64,000 bases of DNA from Peronospora farinosa (Eukaryota > Oomycota > Peronosporomycetes > Peronosporales > Peronosporaceae), in NCBI GenBank assembly GCA_947646735.1, contig CANTFK010000195.1:101938-165937 (forward strand). The letters run 5' to 3'. The notes under the pieces are model-generated. The model did no database searches. It saw only the letters and a program-made list of their open reading frames with translations, and was not told the DNA's origin. Positions within the stretch are counted from its first letter, which is position 1. Each line of letters begins with the position of its first letter. A program made the translations under genes and the position numbers. Below, one piece after another: positions 1 to 12,648 of this stretch.

Positions 1-207
1 CCTACCTTCACTGTAGGAGAGATCATCTGTTCTGCGCTGGACGATGCAAAGGCCAGAAGGCTCAAGTTGTAGGCATCACGAAATGTATGTTTTTAGTTCC
101 ATTTTTGACCTCCAAATCACTAGAGCTACAAGAGAAGGAAAAGCTCTGTCATGCAGCCAGCATTCCGTCTAGCGCCTGCAACGGTCATAACAGTCACTTA
201 CAAGTGC

Positions 208-960
208 GCTGCCGTCCACAGAGTTTTACACACTGAAACGCGGCGCTTCAAAGCTGTCGACATCGTACATTAGCTGTCCTCAGGGCGTGTTCACTATACC
301 CAAATTTGCAAGAGCTCGGACCTGGCACATGCTCTGGAAGATCTTGTCCTTAGCTCAGCCAGCGACATGTTAAATGTTCAGCGACAAGACAAGTCGCAGA
401 TGCAGATGCAGATAATCGTGTAAAGTATAGATAGTGCTGCAGACACAGCTGCTAAGTTTGCACAGGTCTTGTACTTTGATTGCTGGCTATTTAAATGCAT
501 TGTAGCTGCCGCTGGTATGCCAAAGTGAGCGCTGGAAGAAGTAAACCATTCCGAACGGGGCCCTTCGGTTGCTATTGCGCGACCGATGTCTGAGCTGTGT
601 CTCAGAACCAAGTACGTGGTAACGTTAACGTCAACTTTATGTACGCAATTGCGTCACTGAAAAGTGCGCTGCGCTCGTACGATGGAACGGCCACTGCTTC
701 CTCCAAGGCTCTTGTCGTCATCGGGAGATATTTAGGACAACAACGTGACGGTCCGGGTAAGGGATTAATGTGCTTCTAAGTACAGCATTTGTATACCAAG
801 TACACCATTTGAATACTAATACAGAGATGAAATGATTGACATGACGTTGGGTAGAGCATCTACACACGGGTTTTTGAAACCACAGAGACAGCTCTTGCGC
901 TCGTAAACAGCACTATCGCGTGCACCTCCTCGGCGTCGCATGTTTGAAGCCCCTGCCCGT
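208..960. repeat. Dispersed repeat, copy 1 (upstream of hydrolase pseudogene)
   Basis: This stretch is clearly similar to 24808-25815. Shared blocks include the segment around a 'gaaacgcggcgctt' core, the 'gtctgagctgtgtctcag' block, and the stretch ending 'cacacgggtttttg'. The second copy carries about 200 extra bases in the middle. No coding frame is conserved between the copies. It sits directly upstream of the broken hydrolase and may be its duplicated 5' flank or a non-autonomous element; the intact hydrolase at 44 kb has a different upstream sequence. Boundaries are approximate. Confidence 0.7.
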
Positions 961-993
961 CTCAACTCCTGGCGTTTCTGCCTTGTATTACAA

Positions 994-1960
994 TGGTGAC
1001 TCGTAAGATTGTGAAGTCAGCTCTCCGTGCCCATCACATGCCGTCCTATTTACGCCATGTTGAAGGTACATTTCAGAACCGATGTGACCAAAATTTGTCT
1101 TTTTAGGCTCTTTTTCCATCTGTTGACACTCCACTTCGTAACATTGTGCTCTACTTGCATGGAATTGGTGACCACAGTCGTCGCTATTTTTATCTCTATG
1201 AACGTCTTTGCAATAGTAACTTTGGTGTTTTAGCCTATGACATGTTGAGTCATGGAATGAGTGACTTGGATTTTCATGGATTAAGGGCCCATAGTGCCAA
1301 ATTCCAGTACTTTATCGATGATACGAACGAGTTTATCACCATGGCTAAGATGCAATTGTACGAACAATTGGAAATTACCTATTCTACTGATGAACCTAAA
1401 TTGATTATATCGGGCATGTCGTACGGCACATTGGTGAGTCTTCACACCATATTGAGTGGGAAACATGACTTTAGCGGTGTCGTACTTGTTGCTCCAGCCT
1501 TGTTGGCCGAAATGACAATCATGTTAAAAGTGCAAGCGTTCTTTGCTTGGTCGTTAAGTAAACTCATCCCGAAAGCAAGAATCGTGCCAGGAGTTAATCG
1601 CGACTATGTATGCAGAGACCAGGACTATCTCGATGACTTTATGGTGGACCCGGTGACAATCTTGAAGCCAATAATTGCGAGAATGGGAGCGGAGACATTG
1701 AAGGCTATGAGAGCTTTGGAAGTGGACGAGAGAGTGGAAGACCAGGGCAGTGCACTGTGCAAGCTACCTGTGTTGATGATGATGGGGTCGAACGATAAAT
1801 TGACGAGTTTAACGCTATGCCCAGGTGTTTTACGAACGACTTGCGGCGAGTGAAAAGGAGTTTAAGTTTTTGACGAATACTTCCACGCACTTTTTGATGA
1901 TCCAGAGCATGAGGCAGTCTTTAGCCATCTAGAGAATTGCGAGCAAGTGGAGGTATCTAT
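994..1960 (+). pseudogene. Alpha/beta-hydrolase (monoglyceride-lipase-like), broken copy
   Basis: This is a close copy of the intact gene at 44063-45475. It begins at the same ATG (MVTRK...), but an in-frame TAG occurs at about codon 38 where the intact copy has TTG (Leu). The frame then reopens and contains the LHGIGDHSRR oxyanion region and the GMSYG nucleophile elbow. Near 1820 an extra base shifts the frame just before the Asp/His part of the triad, and a base is lost near 1868. Similarity stops near 1935, so the Lys/Glu-rich C-terminal tail is missing. In the middle the nucleotide sequence is almost unchanged, so the duplication is fairly recent. A shortened product starting at an internal Met is possible but would lack the catalytic His. 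Confidence 0.9.
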
Positions 1961-3204
1961 TTGCACCGCCATCCTCGGCAAGCGGGGGACTACTGTCTAC
2001 ACGCAGTAGTCGTGTTTCTTGGCGCTGAGAACACCGTTGGGGTTTAATGAAGACTATACCGGAATCGGTTGCTGGAGTCTCAGCGTCACCATCCAGCTTA
2101 ATAAGGCTATTTCACACCGTCACGAAAGTATGGCTTCAAGCTTCTGTACAATTGTGATTCGCGAATAGAAAGTGTTGTTGGTACAGTTATGCCGTGTTAT
2201 TTGCAACACTTGGTGTGTGGAGAGTCTACTTCTTGCACATTTTTTAATCGAAAAATTAACACGCTTGAGTTGCACAAATTCCAGAACATGATCGATAGTC
2301 ACACAGAGCAGACCATGGAGCACAAAAAACACTTGCCAATCGATGTCGGGTCTATCGGTACGATATTGCTGCTAATGACGTAGAATGGAAGAATAGTATT
2401 CCGGCCGAGACGATTATAAGTCAAGCGACTATCGTAATCGTAACTACATTCGACATTGCATAATCGTTCTTAAATGATGCAGTGGGAAGGTCAAATCGAT
2501 ACTTTATCCAAACCAAATGATAGGAAACGCAACATGGACAGTCTGTTCCTACATACTCTAGAAACCCCTTTGCAGTACGACCAAGTTTACCGTACTTATG
2601 GCAACCCTATGAAAATATGCAGCCATTAGACGAAAAGGCCAAGGAATGGTACTCACAGCAAGCAACATAACTCGTTCGCGTCCTTCAACAACGGATAGTG
2701 TGTTCATTATTATTGCCAAAGTGCCTGGTGATAGAAAATTCCCTCTGAAGTTGCTATCTCACGCAAATACATGCTCATCTAAACCTAGCGTATGAAAAGC
2801 TCCACAAGCCACCTGAGTGATCGTCTCCTGCTCTAAGGTGAACACACGCTGTGAACGGCTCACTCATCGTAAATCAGTTGGTAGAGGACTCTAGATGGAA
2901 GAAAAACGTGTATTGTTCCCGTGAGGGTTGATCTCAGAATGAGATGTATAGAAGTGCAGTTGTGTTAATTTGCCTGTAACAAATAATGATGTAGATCATG
3001 ACATTACGAAAGAAGTTAAAAAAGGTTATGAAGAATCTGGGGCCTTGGTGGTAATACCACTGTTGACTTAGAGTTTCAACTATGTCTCCATCAGCAAGAG
3101 CGTATTCCAAACGGCTACCGGAGCTGTCTCCCTATAACCGAAGCAACCAATTGCTGCCCACCGCTTCATTGAAGTACGTTAGTATCACCTTTGTGTATTT
3201 TTTA
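1961..3204. other. No recognisable gene
   Basis: Only short open frames with no recognisable motif are present. The stretch looks like decayed intergenic sequence to the right of the hydrolase pseudogene break point. Confidence 0.6.
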
Positions 3205-3742
3205 TAAATAACGAATTCAAAGAATGAACAGCAAGCAAACGACCTGATGAGGCATCACCTTCCACTTCGCGACTATCATAAATCGGCAAAGAATACTCAT
3301 CAATTATTGATATGCTTCTCATCGACGTCACATCACTGAATTCAAGTCCCATTTTTCGCCCATCTTTCTATTTAATTAAATCACGAGTAAATATAGAATC
3401 GACTAGAGAACGTTTTTGCTCAGTCTCAGTCCCTGTATGTCGTCGTGCAAGCTCCACGTTCTCCACAGCCTTCATAAGATCTCACCGAATCTTACAAGCA
3501 GCCCGAACGCAGTTCGACTCTGAAATCATTTGGAAGCAGCGACTTCCAGCGTTTCTGTCTTGCGAAGCGAGTTCTAAACAGACCTTGCAGTCATTTTTGT
3601 GATCCTCACGCTTCAGGAAATACTTGATAGCCACTTGAAAGTTTGCGATAATAAAGCCTAGCGCTGTCGTGTTTAAGTGAAGGAAATGGTAGTCGAATGT
3701 GTACTTTATCACGGCTGCAATCGGAAATGGTGTGCTGGACAT
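3205..3742 (-). pseudogene. Decayed unidentified protein gene
   Basis: One reading frame on the minus strand stays coding-like for about 180 codons and is broken only by two internal stops (near 3481 and 3374). It has a Cys-containing stretch (CKVCLEL, followed by further Cys residues), then a charged segment and a hydrophilic C-terminal part. The spaced cysteines resemble the zinc-binding part of the large oomycete FYVE-like families, but too few are present to name it. It is most likely the C-terminal remains of a dead gene. The family assignment is a guess; the long sense run interrupted by single stops is what is seen. Confidence 0.4.
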
Positions 3743-6700
3743 ATTTCCTCCGTTAATCCGTGCGTTACATGGTAAAATGCCCGCATTACCACAAACAGTA
3801 GCTGGTCAAAAATATCGTCTGTCGTCAATTGGTAAATGTCTGCAACAACACGCATTTAAACGTATTAGAGATCGATACGCATGAAAAGCCATCAGAAACA
3901 CCTAGTACCAGAGTCTACGCAGCTTGACGTTCCGATTAATCGCGTCAATAACTTGAACAATGCAGGTTTTGAATAGCAGCATATGCAATGGTGTCTTCTT
4001 TTCAGCAGCGACAATAAGTGTACCTCACGCTTCCGCCGCAAAGCTCTATACATAGTAAAAAAAACAAGGTTTACTAACATCCAACCATAACAGTTCGTCT
4101 GTTTTGCACATAGCATTGATATCTCACTTAAAATTCCATACGGAGTCTACAATCTTTAAGAGTATAGTGTCTTATATGACATATGGCTTAAAGCAGCTTC
4201 TTGTCCATGTTGTAACAGCTTGCCACGTCTATTGGAAAAATCAAGTCATGCCAACTCTCCATTAAGTCAACAACGTGTTGAAGCTGTAGTAAATGACTAT
4301 TTCCGCCTCCATGTTTTCTCTGTAGTTGATCATCCTCTTCGACATTATCCAAACTCCCTGCATGGGTCAATATATTCACTGCAGCTTCCCACTCTTGTCT
4401 TAAGCCTACTGGCAACGTCTCTTGTACCTCTTATACACTTGTTCGTGAGCACAAGTTCTGTGTACTTGATTAATTGTTTAATCTAATCAGCAAAACACCA
4501 ATCTGCTCTCAGGGAATGATCGTACATGGCTGTATACTCTATAAAAGTCGCAACGTCAATTTCATGGAATCGTCTAGGATCTCGATGCCCCCTTCCAGAG
4601 GTCGACTAATGTGCAATACGGTCATTATTTGGTAGAGAACCTCCGTATTCTTAGACACCATGATTCTTACTTGTCTACGATCATTAGAACCATTCTTCGT
4701 ATGGACATAAGTTCCAGGACACGTACTTGCTTTTACCTAATTTAACACAATGTTATAGTGATTATTACTCTACTATTTCTACAAAAAGATATCGGATAGT
4801 ATACGTACCATTAAGTGTACGATACTCGCCAGTTCATCGTCAGTAGTCTTTAGATGCGTTTATATCACGTCTTTCAAAAGCAGATCTGTAGTGCTCACTA
4901 GGTGGTTAATTTAATACTACATATATATTTTGTCCTTAGTTCGCCAACAAGTGCTACATCTAAGCCACTCCTATAAAAAGCTATATCATACTCAGCCGTA
5001 AGCGCGCCCATAATCAACCGTCATCATGTCCATAATCGTGCATCTATCCAACAGGCGCTCAGCGATGCGATAGTGTACCTCACCTTCAACATGTCCATCT
5101 TCAACACGTCTCGGGTTACTATTTCATTCACAAGAAGCGAGCGGGGCTGAGGTACGCAAAAAACAAACAATGCAGAGGTAAAGCGCGCTGCGTCTGCTTT
5201 AAGTCGACGACCAACGCAGAAAAAAGGCACCCATAACGAAGTACAATGAACAAATATAAACGACGATTCGTGTGGGCCACATATAATATAAACTGACAAT
5301 CATTCTGCGGTTCTCGTGCTGCTTAGAGTACGCTGTCACCATTAACTGCCATTTCATTGCATCTGGTGTCAATACACTCCGTTCCGCGCAGGATACTTTA
5401 ATCAGCGAATGAATTTAAACTTTAATAATACAATATTGATGTACTCTATAATCCGATTTTAAACATGTGATTTTTATATGATTTAGTCTCAAGTTATAAC
5501 GTTCATGAATGTTTGTAGTTGTCGCCATGTTCAGTAAGACCATCATTCTGTTTACATCTTGCCTTGATTTTGCAATTATCATCTCTTATTTAGCAATCCT
5601 TTTCCATCCCATTGACATTTCAAGTGAAGGTCAGTCAAACCACAGTTGAACGAAGCCATTGCGTACTTCCAAGCGAAAATAGAGGACATTGTGCTAAAGA
5701 CAAGGATGAGAATATACTGAGACTTGCAGTAGCTGTTGCTGCTGGATAGCACCTCTTTTCAGACCCTTACTTTCCCCCTTTTTTAGCTGTTTGGATCCCT
5801 AAAATGTCGTTCATAGCGTCGGATAGAGCGGCATTTGTCGATCAATTCAAGGCGTCAAATTGACGAGACGAAGAAAAAAAAGGACATTGGAATGAAGAAG
5901 ATTGAAATGTCAAGATGGTCTTGAATTCAGCATTGGAATAAGTGAAAGAAAAGAGAAGACGACTAAGGACGAGACCTCAAAGAAGAGTTGAAGTTTGTAG
6001 CACGCGTGGCGCGTCATCGTCTGCAAGTAATGACACACTGACGTCATTTACTAAAACAGATGGTATTGAAAGTGACGTGAAGGAGACGATGAAATAAAAG
6101 AAGACGATGGAAGAGAAGCAGAAAATTTGGAAGAGGTGAAGAATATTGAGATGGAAGAAAAGGAGACGAGTGAAGAAAAAAAGGATACAGAGTAGACAAG
6201 AACGATGATCAAGCAATAAAGGCCACTGCTTTTGATTCTCACGCAATGAGTAGTAAGACAGCCAACGACGGATTCTCGTGACCCTGAATCTTTTTCTATC
6301 TCGCGTGCGTCAACGCGAATCCGAAAACGCACGAGTATTGCCAGTGATAGTACTGGCTCTGCAGCTCCCTGTTTTTCCTCGCGCAACTCTCGAAAACGCA
6401 TGCGCATCGTATTTGTATCTACTGCGTCCACGACCGAGAAAGTTAGTGATTTGAAAAGTCTTGACGCCTCAGGTTCTAAAGCAGGCACGAAGTCACGTGA
6501 ACAAAGAAAAACGACCAAGGGTTCAGCAAATGTACACTGGCAAGCAGACGTCAACTCTTACTACCAGCAACACGTATCAGCTCACGTCAGCAAAAACGAC
6601 GAGCTGCGGCAGCGGTGGCCGCCACAGATAGGACTGGTAGTGGTAATGAAGAAGAGCATAGTGGTTGTGAGGCTTTTTCCCTCGGTCGCGGAAGATGAAG

Positions 6701-7009
6701 GTGACGATGCTAATGAGAAGAATAAGAAGACAATAAACGTTGAGCAGGAGTAGAACAGTCGACCGCGAAGAAGAAAAAAGGCAGCACCAAAAATGAGGTT
6801 TCGACAACAAGGTCTAAGACATTGTTCGTCAAGTTTCTTCTACTCAAATTCACTAAAATCATATCAAAACTACGCACGTGCTTCTCAAACAGCAAAATAA
6901 AATAGTATGGGGTCGTACGGGCCGCAAAGAACTTCAATCGCTGTCGATATTTCCACAGCTCCTTTGAAGTCCACAAAAGCTCCTGAACGCACATCACGCA
7001 CGTTCACAG
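3743..7009. other. Mostly non-coding; charged low-complexity patches
   Basis: There is no supported gene. Between about 5860 and 6200 the plus strand is purine-rich (many GAA, AAG and GAG triplets), which creates long open frames on the opposite strand that are artefacts of composition. A plus-strand frame of 117 codons at 6400-6753 has no recognisable domain and an unconvincing context. Short AT-rich runs occur around 4750-4960 and 5400-5480. Confidence 0.5.
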
Positions 7010-7385
7010 TGTAAGAGTGGCTGCCTCAATGTGATTGTTTAAGAAGACAGCGATATTGCCGTTCATCACTGCCTTCTCTTCATCAATAAGCATCAGTTTT
7101 CCATACTGGCCATTCTCGGCATGAAGGCTCCACCACTCCCCGTAGTCACGAAGTGCGAGTATACTAGCACCTTCAAGCATACCTTCAAGTGTCTCCTAGA
7201 TAGACTGAATGGAATTTACGAATCACTTTCACGTTCTGGTCTGACGTAGCGTAAAACTTGTTGAGGGCGTAGGCCCCTTTCTCCGCGAGCTTGCTGAAGA
7301 ACAGTACCTTGGTGAGCGTGTTCAAAACTAAAGCCGTGCCGATAGCTCCAAAACCATCACGACAGTACGTAGCAATACATTAAGC
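7010..7385 (-). pseudogene. Unidentified coding remnant
   Basis: Two adjoining minus-strand frames read like real protein. The upstream one (about 7382-7207) is hydrophobic to mixed and contains GAIGTALVLNTLTKVLFF. The downstream one (about 7166-7012) contains LRDYGEWWSLHAENGQYGKL and LNNHIEAATLTL. They are separated by a stop and a frame change, which suggests a dead gene. I do not recognise the family. It lies just downstream, on the same strand, of the dipeptidyl-peptidase remnant but does not look like part of it. Confidence 0.35.
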
Positions 7386-7451
7386 ACGTGATTCTATCTT
7401 CAAGACGAAGATGGTTCGGCATTGATGGGAATCCGATCGAGTGATGACCGA

Positions 7452-8123
7452 TTACAAAAGATCCAACTCTCGTGCAAACTCTACAATGTCGTCACCGATA
7501 GTACGAAATACAAGCTCCACATCGAGCTCCTCTTTGCGTCGTTTTGGGAGACGATTAGTTTGATAGAAATTGTAAAAAAAGATGGCAACAAATAGTACCG
7601 TCCTTGACATCACGCTTTCTGTAGTCAAGGCTTGGGCATCAATACATCCAGTTGCTTGGAAGCTCCACGTTGTTTTAGGTAAGAAAATTGGAGCTTTTGC
7701 ATCACGTCTTAGAAGGTTTGTCGGACACGAATACCAGGAGCAGTGTCCCCACCAGGAATGGGAATGAGGTGACGGATTCCACGCGTAGGACGTGATCCCG
7801 ACCCCCATTTGACGCTGACGCTCACGTCGAAGCTTCTCATTATAGCTCATATTATCTTCTGTGTTGCCTTTACCCGGTGATGCCGCAAGAAGCGACACGC
7901 GGCGAGAGGCCACGTCCAGTGCATATAATTGACGCGAGAAACTGCTTTGAGGCCCTGGAGCGTGCAAGAAGGCCATGATACGACCGTCCGGACTAAAGCT
8001 TACGTTGACGGGAGAGTTAAGACCCGGTGTGGGCATCCTTGCTACGTCTTCGAGTGATATGGACTCGCGTGCGGCCATTATCATCGAGTGGGGCGATTGA
8101 ACTCGGACGTGGTTTGAAGACAT
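7452..8123 (-). pseudogene. Dipeptidyl peptidase IV-like (S9 family), N-terminal remnant
   Basis: The first ~120 residues match the start of S9-family dipeptidyl peptidases: an ISLEDVARMPTPGL segment, a beta-propeller blade signature FSPDGRIMAFLH, a YALDVASRR strand and the EKLRRERQRQMGVGITSYAW segment typical of DPP IV and DPP8/9-like enzymes. After this the frame loses family character. A second frame here carries LIPIPGGDTAPG, which suggests a frameshift near 7770. The remaining propeller blades and the whole alpha/beta-hydrolase catalytic domain (family length about 700-900 residues) are absent. An active peptidase is therefore not encoded. The family call rests on the N-terminal motifs, which I consider fairly secure. 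Confidence 0.7.
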
Positions 8124-8294
8124 ATTTTCAAACCACGTCCGAGTTTAAACTAGCGATTGTCCATTGGTAACTGAAGTTCTATGGACGAAATATCGAGTAA
8201 AGATTATCAAGTTTCCCAGCGTTAATTGGCCGAATTTGACAAAAAGTATTGATTTTAGAGCGCTACAAATTGGACAAAACTATAATTCGCATTA

Positions 8295-8549
8295 ATGACA
8301 CGTCACTACACTCAAGATGTTCAATTCAATGGCCACAATGATTGCACCATGGAACGTTTACTATCTCCAGTCTCGATACCTTCTCCTCCGTTCCCTGACG
8401 CCGAGTTAGAGCTGATACACGCTTTAGAAGAAGAAATATCAAGAAAAAAGAAGAGGAAAAGAAGAAACAAGAGAATTACAAGAAAAGTGCCATTCCTTCG
8501 AACGAAGAAGACGACAACTATGATGAATCTGACGAAGAATAAGAAATAA
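8295..8549 (+). pseudogene. Short highly charged coding scrap
   Basis: An 84-codon frame begins MTRHYTQDVQF and runs into a Lys/Arg-rich tail. The neighbouring frame over 8420-8550 ends in an acidic tail (NEEDDNYDESDEE then stop), as seen at the ends of many nuclear proteins. The switch from one sensible frame to the other suggests a broken gene end or an unmarked intron. No family is recognised. A short 'ta' repeat follows at about 8561-8579. Confidence 0.25.
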
Positions 8550-8771
8550 TGACAAAAAATCAAATATATATATATATATGACATTTGAAACTTTCGCTCG
8601 AGTAAAGTCCACTTTATTGGTTTAATACGTGTCATTATACTTATTATATCAAACCAAGGTTTTATTACCTTCGCTAGGAGAGGTGGGTAAGATTCGTTCT
8701 GAAAGACTATTAACTTCTCTTTTTGGAGAGGTCGGATGTGCTTTCCAATACCCGGGGCCCCAAGAGTACCG

Positions 8772-9265
8772 GAAAGTCTTGCGAGTCCGTTCAGTATATG
8801 ATACTTAACGGGGAGGTCTAGAAGGGTACGTGGTACATTCGACCTCCCTGGGTAAGGCACATCCATGTGACCTTCCTCATGATGTAATATCCATGGATGA
8901 CTTCGTATTCAACGGGTATGACGCCCAGTTGGGACTAGGCTCTATGGTGACGTCGCAGACGGACCTCATCAGCGAGCTTAAATATATTTAAGCTCGTACG
9001 TAGGTATACGTTTCTAAAAGAGACGTGTATCCGATCTTTACATATTAACTAATCGGTAGTAAGCTTCTATTTCTTTTAAATCTATTAAATATAAGTCAGT
9101 CTTGAAATTACTAAACATTGACCACTGCGCACGAGAAGCTAAAAAAGCTTCTGTGTGTTGTGAGTACGGATATCTTTCAACGTAAACTGGGGTAATTTTC
9201 CTCATCTCTCCCAACATCATAGGGATGTGGCAGAGCACTTTGTGTAAGGACTTGGTAAACAAGCT
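8772..9265 (+). repeat. Element A 5' LTR/leader, alpha type, 5'-truncated
   Basis: The sequence aligns with the outer end of element B (about 21602-22102, reversed) and with 42730-43255 (reversed). It has the LTR landmarks in order: a 'gtccgttcag' start block, 'gacctccctgggtaaggcacatcc', a 'gcttaaatatatttaagc' palindrome, 'tatccgatcttta', and 'gagaagct...agcttct'. The terminal TGTAAT.. present in B is missing here, so the copy is truncated on the left. It differs from B's copy by several per cent, although the coding parts next to it are nearly identical. The LTR/leader border on the right cannot be placed. Confidence 0.7.
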
Positions 9266-10252
9266 TTGGCCAACCTCTTACATTTTCCTCCTGAGCAACA
9301 TGTTGCTCAGTTGGAGCAATTAGAGGCTTTTGTGCTCGGACAGCGTAGAAAAGCGTCCGAGGAAAACAGCCAAGCCACCGCTGAGTCCATCACTAAGACT
9401 CAGGATGAGCTTCGGCTTGAGCAGGCACGTAATGAGGCGCTCAACAGAGCTGTTGAGACGCTCTCTGCCCGGCCTAATCAGCCAAGGCCCATTCGGATGG
9501 ACCCTCCGAAGTTTGATGGGACTGCCCCACATATGATTGTCCACTGTCTTTTAGCCGTGGAGCAATGCGGTTATGGCGCAGCTCATCGAATACGGCGCCA
9601 GGATGGTGTCGTATGCCATGTCCAACTTGCGTGGCAAAGCGTCCGAGTGGGCTTACTCTGCGCTTATGTCAATGCCGATGCGTTTCCATCATAAACGATT
9701 TTTAAATCAAAGATTCGCGCCATGTCTCAGCCGCCTAACAATGAAGTGTTACTCCAGGCGCACTTCTTTGGAACACGACAGGCGAAGCGATCTTTGGAAG
9801 AGTATGTGCAGGAGATGCGTTCGTTGTCGGCGTCCATTCATATGGGTCCGATACCGGAAAGCATTAAGGTGCCTACGTTCATGAAAGGTCTACGGCACGG
9901 CCCATCGCGTCAGGCCCTTTTCAGAAAGGTGCCAGCGACGATGGAAGAGGCAATTGACATTGCCTTAGTTGAGGAGCAATCCTACAACAGCGCCTCGGCG
10001 ACAGCCTATTACAGGCCGTCGTCCGAGAAGTTTGATGCCACTCCTATGGAGTTAGACAATGCAGATGTGATCTGCTACAAGTGCGGCAAGCGAGGCCATA
10101 TGATGGCTCGCTGCTATGCCAAAGTAGCTGCTGGTGCTAAGGCAGCCAGCAAAAGGTCGCCCAACCCGAAGGGAGGTGCGAAATATCAGCGTGCACGACG
10201 CACGGGTTCAGCACCTGCCCAAGATGGGTCGGGAAATGCGGGAGCGCAGTAG
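9266..10252 (+). pseudogene. Element A gag (capsid/nucleocapsid), frameshifted
   Basis: This is a gypsy-type Gag: an N-terminal coiled region (HVAQLEQLEAFVLGQRR..), a capsid with PPKFDGTAPH, a retrotransposon-gag core (MVSYAMSNLRGKASEWAYSALM, then EVLLQAHFFGTRQAKRSLEEYVQEMRSL), and one CCHC zinc knuckle CYKCGKRGHMMARC near 10074-10115. The protein is split over three frames: 9266-9694, 9573-9884 and 9722-10252, with breaks near 9568 and about 9695. The start is uncertain because no ATG heads the frame. The same breaks are seen in element B, so they predate the inverted duplication. It would package element RNA if intact. Confidence 0.9.
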
Positions 10253-10302
10253 GGGCGGGATACCCTACTGTCGCGGACTCTGAAGCTACCCCTAAGTTCA
10301 AA

Positions 10303-12648
10303 GTGATCGAACAAATAGGTAGCATAGTCTCTGAGGTTCCGAAAGGTCGGACCTCAACTCTTTTGGTTTATAGCGTTCGAGTACGAGGCTATGACCAAGT
10401 GATGACCCTTTTCGTGGATTCTGGTGCATCACAAAAATTTGTAAAACTCACGGCTCTGAAAAAGAGACCGGCAAGTTATGAGTCGCTTTGCCAGGATGGC
10501 AAGCGAGAAGAGGCGATCGTTCGTTTAGCGAACGGCGCGCTCGTTAAATTGGAGGAAGTTCAAGTTGAACTCGCTTTCAGCTTTAGTGACTTCTCATGTA
10601 AAGAGAAGTTCACATTGCTAGGTATGGAGAGTCCGTATGACCTTATCCTAGGCATGCCTTGGTTGGCTAAACACCAACCATGGATTAACTAGCGTACACG
10701 CACAGTCGCTAGCTCTACGCAAGACACCGGAAAGGATGTGCTCTTGCGAGAAGCTTATGTGGCTGATGCTGTGTCCAACACAGTCGAGGTTGCGATGACG
10801 GTATGTCAATCGACACCAGGAACTACCCAGCTCGAAAGGAGTGGTGTAGTTGGAAGTGCACTGGCGGAAAGCCAGGTGACACATATTCCTACCCAGGTCG
10901 AAAAGACTGGTGTAGTGAATGGGGCGATGACAGGTAGTCATGCGTCCGATGGTCCTGCACAGAGCCAAGAGCCTGTGGCAGTTGATGGTGGGCTGACAGG
11001 AAGTCAAGCGCCACAAGAACCGGCACAGAGACAAGAGCCTGGTGCGGTTGGAAGGAGTGCGTTAGCTGAGATATCAACGAAACCTTCTTCCAGGTCAAAG
11101 GTCGTGGTGACTCGAAGAACGAGCACCAGACGTATTAAGACGATCAAGGGCACGTCGAAACGAGTGACCCTTGGATCAGTCTCGGTCCAAGAGGACGGAC
11201 CTACGAACGAGTTGTTTGAGGCCGTCGAAGACAAAATGCCGGAGGCATCCTCAGTTGAGGTGCTCCAACTTGTCTTGGCATCTGCCGAGGAGATAGTAAA
11301 TCTCTCGGAGATGACGTGGGATCTGTTCCTCTCCGAACTAAAGGAAGGAAAGATCCACGAGATAGTCGCACCAGTTCAAGAAGAGAACGTGGTGGACTGT
11401 TGCGCTTCATCCACAATGGATGAGAGCGTCTTGGAGACCGACAAAAAGAAACGTTTCGCTGCTCAAGGCTGGGATGCCTTAAAGGACAGCCCGTTCTATG
11501 ATGTTCTGTGGAAACACCGTGATGTGTTTCCAGCAGAAGTGCCGAGCCGCCTACCGGCCGATAGGGGCATCAGGCACGAGATTGACCTGGAGCCTGGCAC
11601 CAAGTATTTTGTGACCAGGCAATGTCTGTTGCCGAAGGAACAAGTCGATTACATCGATGAGTTCTTCGACAAGCGAGCTAAGGCGGGACATGTACGTGAG
11701 AGCAAGTCGCCTCACTGCAGCCCTACCTTCTGTGTGCGTAAAGAAACAGGTGGATGGCGCGTGGTTCATGCTTATAATAAGCTGAACACGGCCACCATTC
11801 CGGCTCAAACGCCGATCCCGCGGAAAGATGCTTTGTTAAATTCCATGGGAAAGTCAACTATCTTTTCCGCTTTGGATCTGAAGGATGGCTACTATCAGGT
11901 TCTCATAAGAGATACCGATGTAGCCAAAACGTCAGTAAGCACCCCAAGCGGTATGCTGTGGGAGTGGCTTGGGATGCCACACGGGTTGAAAAATGCTCCA
12001 GCAACATTCAACCGAGTGGTGGCTCACGTGATGATTCAGCACCGTGCCTACGCGCCCTATTACTTTGACGATTTGTTCGTGCATAGTAGGGCGGAGGGCG
12101 GTCTGAGCACAATAGAGTCGCACAAGCGCCATTTAGACGCTGTGTTGCAGACTCTGGGTGACGCCCAATTATACGTTACCTTGCAAAAGTGCGAAATAGG
12201 GGTCCCTGAGATACCTGTGCTGGGCTGCATCGTAGGTAAACATGGTGTACGAGAAGACCCAGAAAAGGTAAAGGCTGTAAAGGAATGGACAGTCCCACGA
12301 CACGTGAAGAATATGCGCCAATTTCTTGGAATCGCTAATTACTTGCATAAGTACATCAAGAATTATGCGGAGCAGACTAAGCCATTGTCTGACCTTTTGA
12401 AAAAGGATACAAAATGGACTTGGTCAAAGAAGCAAGAAGATGCGTTAACTTCAGTGAAGCAATCTCTTGTAGAGGCACCGGTCTTGGCATTGCCAGACGC
12501 GGATAAGCCCTTTAGCGTCGTCTGCGATGCAAGCAATTTTGCAATCGGTGGCGCGCTCATGCAAAAGGATGACAACGGCATTGACCGTGTCATTTCGTAT
12601 CAGTCTCGGCTTTTGAAAAGCCGCAGACCTGAATTACCCTGTGAATGA
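10303..12648 (+). pseudogene. Element A protease and reverse transcriptase (pol), TAG-interrupted
   Basis: One frame holds an aspartic protease (FVDSGASQKFV, with the conserved LILGMPWL flap-side segment) and, after a variable linker, a full reverse transcriptase. RT landmarks are VRESKSPHCSPTFCVRK, FSALDLKDGYYQV, LGMPHGLKNAPATFNR and the catalytic YYFDDLFVHS; the thumb contains RQFLGIANYLHKYI. A TAG at 10690-10692 follows PWIN where element C has Trp (DWRTR). The frame runs on at once, so one point mutation separates protease from RT. The linker at 10840-11060 has diverged short repeats (VGSALAESQ, NGAMTGSH, DGGLTGSQ). RT ends by frameshift near 12640. Confidence 0.92.
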